Origin: an uncultured Ruminococcus sp.
Lineage (GTDB): Bacteria > Bacillota_A > Clostridia > Oscillospirales > Ruminococcaceae
Assembly: GCA_902782875.1 (NCBI GenBank)
Contig: CACZPE010000129.1
Span: forward strand, 1 to 9,193
Reading direction: 5' to 3'
DNA: 9,193 nt
The translations under genes and the position numbers were made by a program. The notes under the pieces are model-generated. The model made no database searches and had not been told where the DNA came from. It saw only the letters and a program-made list of their open reading frames with translations. Positions 7,144-9,193 of the stretch are shown in pieces (the first letter of the stretch is position 1; each line of letters begins with the position of its first letter).

Positions 7144-7175
7144 AGCGCACTTCTGCGGGAAGTGCGCTTTTTTTA
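7144..7175 (+). terminator. Strong terminator after the esterase gene
   Basis: A 9-bp perfect stem GCGCACTTC (7145-7153)/GAAGTGCGC (7159-7167) with a TGCGG loop is followed by seven Ts. It starts a few bases after the TGA. Confidence 0.93.
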
Positions 7176-7190
7176 TATCCTGCTCCCATT

Positions 7191-7223
7191 ATGCAACTGT
7201 TATCAAACACCGTTGCATTTTTT
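7191..7223 (+). terminator. Second terminator-like hairpin before the ddh promoter
   Basis: ATGCAAC (7191-7197) pairs with GTTGCAT (7212-7218), and an inner TGTT/AACA stem (7198-7201 with 7206-7209) leaves a CC bulge. A T-run follows. It could back up the preceding terminator. A further AATGCAA at 7232-7238 also offers an alternative pairing (TGCATT/AATGCA), so an operator role is possible. Confidence 0.5.
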
Positions 7224-7246
7224 CTTAAATTTAATGCAAAAAACTA

Positions 7247-7275
7247 TTGACATATATAAAAATACATAGTATAAT
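7247..7275 (+). promoter_or_regulatory. Perfect consensus sigma-A promoter of ddh
   Basis: TTGACA (7247-7252) and TATAAT (7270-7275) are separated by 17 bases. The predicted start near 7282 leaves a leader of about 109 nt before the ddh ATG. Confidence 0.92.
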
Positions 7276-7300
7276 TCTGTTTAGTATCGCGCTTGTTTTG

Positions 7301-7366
7301 TCCTGTTTGAGGGTGAGCGGCGGCGATATGCTCGCAGGAATATTTTGCAGGATATTCATTTTTATC
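7301..7366 (+). promoter_or_regulatory. Structured leader of ddh, function unknown
   Basis: GTGAGC (7313-7318) pairs with GCTCGC (7330-7335), closed by TCCT/AGGA (7301-7304 with 7336-7339). A competing hairpin GAATAT/ATATTC (7338-7343 with 7352-7357) shares bases with the outer stem and is followed by ATTTTTAT. The layout resembles a weak attenuator, but the second stem is short and AT-rich. It is too short for a lysine riboswitch. Confidence 0.35.
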
Positions 7367-7390
7367 TTGCAGTGTAACAGGAGAATATAT

Positions 7391-8371
7391 ATGATAAGAC
7401 TTGGTATCCTCGGCTACGGCAACCTCGGCAGGGGTGTGGAGAAGGCCGTACAGCACACAAACGACGTGAAGCTCTGCGCTGTATTCACACGCAGGGATCC
7501 TTCACAGCTCAAGATACAGACAGCAGGCGTTCCCGTATACAGCGCTGATGATCTCGCTGCTCACAAGGACGATATAGATGTCCTCATCCTCTGCGGCGGC
7601 AGTGCGAATGATCTTCCCGTACAGACTCCCGAGGCTGCAAAGTACTTCAATGTAGTTGACAGCTTTGATACTCACGCAAGAGTGCCCGAGCACTTCGCTA
7701 ATGTAGATGCAGCTGCAAAGGCAGCAGGCAAGGTGGGCATAATCTCCATCGGCTGGGATCCCGGTCTGTTCTCTCTCATGAGACTCTACTCCAACGCAGT
7801 TCTTCCCGACGGAAGCGACTATACCTTCTGGGGCAGAGGTGTCAGCCAGGGCCATTCCGATGCTATCAGACGCATCGAGGGCGTAAAGGATGCAAGACAG
7901 TACACTGTACCCGTCCCCGCAGCTCTTGAAAAGGTAAGAAACGGCGAAAATCCCGTACTCTCCACCAGGGAGAAGCACACAAGAGAATGCTATGTAGTAG
8001 CTGAAGAGGGCGCAGACAAGGCCAAGATAGAAAATGCTATCAAGACCATGCCCAACTACTTCGCAGACTATGACACCACCGTGAACTTCATCTCCGAGGA
8101 GGAGCTGAAGGCCAAGCACAACGCGATTCCTCACGGCGGCAGCGTTATCCGCACAGGCACAACAGGTGACGGCACCAACAAGCACGTTATCGAATTCAGC
8201 CTCAAGCTCGATTCCAACCCCGAATTCACCTCAAGCGTACTCGTTTCCTTTGCAAGAGCAGCTTACAGGCTCAATTCCGAGGGCGCAACGGGCTGCAAGA
8301 CTATATTCGACATTCCTCCCGCATACCTTATCGACAGGAGCGGCGAGGATATCAGGGCACATCTTCTCTGA
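7391..8371 (+). CDS. ddh: meso-Diaminopimelate D-dehydrogenase
   Basis: The enzyme makes meso-diaminopimelate in one step by NADPH-dependent reductive amination of tetrahydrodipicolinate, supplying lysine synthesis and the peptidoglycan cross-linking residue. The 326-residue length matches the family. An N-terminal Rossmann fold has GYGNLG (8-13), followed by LCGGSA (67-72), VVDSFDTH (88-95), GWDPGLFS (121-128), FWGRGVSQGHSDA (146-158), the IPHGG loop (246-250) and a C-terminal EFSLKLDSNPEFT (268-280), all characteristic of Ddh. The frame is open upstream to 7247, but ATG 7391 is chosen because AGGAGA (7379-7384) sits 6 bases before it, the protein then starts at the Rossmann strand, and the promoter lies inside the upstream extension. 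It stands alone between a consensus promoter and a terminator. Confidence 0.96.
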   Translation: MIRLGILGYGNLGRGVEKAVQHTNDVKLCAVFTRRDPSQLKIQTAGVPVYSADDLAAHKDDIDVLILCGGSANDLPVQTPEAAKYFNVVDSFDTHARVPEHFANVDAAAKAAGKVGIISIGWDPGLFSLMRLYSNAVLPDGSDYTFWGRGVSQGHSDAIRRIEGVKDARQYTVPVPAALEKVRNGENPVLSTREKHTRECYVVAEEGADKAKIENAIKTMPNYFADYDTTVNFISEEELKAKHNAIPHGGSVIRTGTTGDGTNKHVIEFSLKLDSNPEFTSSVLVSFARAAYRLNSEGATGCKTIFDIPPAYLIDRSGEDIRAHLL

Positions 8372-8390
8372 TAACCGTACACGTACCATC

Positions 8391-8430
8391 AGCTGCCATA
8401 TCCTATGCGGGTATGGCAGCTTGTTTTTTT
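8391..8430 (+). terminator. Terminator after ddh, abutting the next gene's ribosome site
   Basis: A stem of 10 bp, extendable to 13 (AGCTGCCATATCC at 8391-8403 with GGGTATGGCAGCT at 8409-8421), has a TATGC loop and is followed by TGTTTTTTT. AAGGAG of the acetyltransferase gene begins at 8431, immediately after the T-run. Confidence 0.92.
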
Positions 8431-8443
8431 AAGGAGTATTGAT

Positions 8444-9007
8444 ATGAATCACATAGGCACACAGACTATAGAAACAGAAAGACTTATTCTCCGCAGATTT
8501 GAGTACAGCGACACTGACGCGGTATTTGCAAACTGGGCTTCTGATGAGCAGGTACAGAAGATGTACTCAGAGCCCGTATACGAGACAAAGGAAGCCGTAA
8601 AGGAGCTTCTTGGCAATTATATCGGCAGATATGAGAGCGATGATTATTACCGCTGGGCGGTCATACTCAAGGAAAGCGGCGAATGTATCGGGCAGATAGC
8701 GTATTTCTTTGTTGATACCAAAAATCATTTCGCAGAGATAGAATACTGCATCGGTGCGGCCTTCCAGGGCAGGGGCCTTGCCACAGAAGCCGCAAAGGCA
8801 GTCATAGTATACGGCTTTGAGAAGATAGATCTTCACAAGGTGCAGATATGCTGCAAGGAGATCAACCCGAAATCAAGGCGCGTTATCGAAAAATGCGGAC
8901 TTACCTATGAGGGTATGCTGCGCGACTATTTCTATATGGACGGAAAGTATATCGGGAGACTGTATTTTTCTGTTCTCAGAGATGAATACCTTTGCTGTAG
9001 GGTATAG
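8444..9007 (+). CDS. GNAT-family N-acetyltransferase, RimJ/RimL-like
   Basis: The 187-residue protein should transfer an acetyl group from acetyl-CoA to an amine, possibly a protein N-terminus or small molecule; the substrate cannot be read from sequence. It starts with the typical IETERLILRRF stretch (9-19). The acetyl-CoA pyrophosphate loop is QGRGLA (108-113) within GAAFQGRGLATEAA, and NPKSRRVIEKCGLTYEG (141-157) is the standard motif B region of this subgroup. ATG 8444 is chosen over an in-frame ATG at 8405 because AAGGAG (8431-8436) lies 7 bases before it and 8405 falls inside the ddh terminator loop. No promoter is visible between ddh and this gene. The last two codons and the TAG stop come from a heptanucleotide repeat tract. 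Confidence 0.92.
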   Translation: MNHIGTQTIETERLILRRFEYSDTDAVFANWASDEQVQKMYSEPVYETKEAVKELLGNYIGRYESDDYYRWAVILKESGECIGQIAYFFVDTKNHFAEIEYCIGAAFQGRGLATEAAKAVIVYGFEKIDLHKVQICCKEINPKSRRVIEKCGLTYEGMLRDYFYMDGKYIGRLYFSVLRDEYLCCRV

Positions 9008-9028
9008 GGTTTAGGGTGTAGGGTTTAG
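8998..9028. repeat. Heptanucleotide tandem repeat (TAGGGTN)n overlapping the acetyltransferase stop
   Basis: Units TAGGGTA, TAGGGTT, TAGGGTG, TAGGGTT and a final TAG run from 8998 with a strict 7-base period. The TAG of the second unit is the stop codon of the acetyltransferase gene. Confidence 0.9.
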
Positions 9029-9032
9029 TAAT

Positions 9033-9057
9033 TGTATATTTGCGAGCAAATTATACA
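9033..9057 (+). other. AT-rich stem-loop between the repeat tract and the terminator
   Basis: TGTATATTTG (9033-9042) pairs with CAAATTATACA (9047-9057) around a CGAG loop, with one bulged T. No T-run follows, so it is not a terminator by itself; it may protect the transcript 3' end. Confidence 0.5.
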
Positions 9058-9090
9058 TTTAGTATACTCAATCTTAATTGTACAAATCAT

Positions 9091-9123
9091 AATCACCGAA
9101 AGCTCCGCTTTCGGTGATTTTCT
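9091..9123 (+). terminator. Terminator after the acetyltransferase gene
   Basis: A 12-bp perfect stem AATCACCGAAAG (9091-9102)/CTTTCGGTGATT (9108-9119) with a CTCCG loop is followed by TTTCT. The orientation fits the plus strand. Confidence 0.88.
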
Positions 9124-9166
9124 ATACCCTGAATAAGAATAAAGAAAAAACAACGATCAGGTTTTA

Positions 9167-9193
9167 ACTCCACTCTCCACACTCCAAACTCCA
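9167..9193. repeat. Heptanucleotide tandem repeat (ACTCCAC)n running off the window
   Basis: ACTCCAC, TCTCCAC, ACTCCAA and ACTCCA form a 7-base periodic tract like that at 4393-4424. Both tracts follow a TTTTA word. The tract is cut by the window end. Confidence 0.78.

Noticed and set aside
7247..7390. N-terminal extension of ddh from ATG 7247
   Set aside because: It would overlap the -35 box and transcript start, and the family starts at the Rossmann strand encoded from 7391.
7282..7390. Lysine riboswitch before ddh
   Set aside because: The leader is about 109 nt, too short for the lysine aptamer, and the conserved core was not seen.
7502..8185. Minus-strand 227-codon open frame opposite ddh
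   Set aside because: The plus frame is an unmistakable Ddh; the opposite frame lacks signals.
8998..9028. CRISPR array or true telomere repeat
   Set aside because: Units are 7 bases without spacers, and the tract is short and internal, so it is neither.

Overview
The window looks like a low-to-mid GC Gram-positive gut or rumen Clostridium-class bacterium, most likely a Ruminococcus or close Oscillospiraceae relative. The reasons are near-consensus sigma-A promoters with 17-base spacers, AAGGAG-type ribosome binding sites, a family 2-type carbohydrate esterase lipoprotein, a one-step meso-diaminopimelate dehydrogenase and heavy ATA/AGG codon use. The genus is inference; no rRNA or other species marker is present.

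Left part (1-4015), minus strand: a three-gene operon read right to left from a promoter at 3987-4015. It holds a type IIA topoisomerase B subunit (GyrB/ParE-like, 3947-1971), then bifunctional chorismate mutase/prephenate dehydratase pheA (1944-823), then a membrane protein of unknown function (826-44) that overlaps pheA by ATGA. The topoisomerase reading frame is interrupted by one in-frame amber codon at 3645-3647, with intact conserved sequence on both sides.

Middle (3948-4543): about 600 bases without a gene, holding stacked repeat structures. These are a double hairpin (4026-4078), a roughly 228-base imperfect palindrome centred on a perfect 18-base palindrome (4135-4362), and a heptanucleotide tandem repeat (4393-4424). 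The promoter of the next gene follows.

Right part (4544-9007), plus strand: a five-span membrane protein with a charged tail; rpsU (ribosomal protein bS21, 57 residues) behind a perfect consensus promoter and a structured leader of about 150 nt; a secreted SGNH/CE2-type esterase lipoprotein; ddh (meso-diaminopimelate dehydrogenase) behind a second perfect consensus promoter; and a RimJ/RimL-like GNAT acetyltransferase. Hairpin terminators follow rpsU, the esterase, ddh and the acetyltransferase. Heptanucleotide tandem repeats recur at the end of the acetyltransferase gene (8998-9028) and at the window edge (9167-9193).

The genes are mostly housekeeping: DNA topology, phenylalanine synthesis, translation, lysine and cell-wall precursor synthesis, and polysaccharide deacetylation. 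No complete new multi-gene system is evident. The observations most worth follow-up are the amber codon in the topoisomerase gene, the altered phenylalanine-sensing motif of PheA, the symmetric foldback element and the family of 7-base tandem repeats in intergenic DNA.
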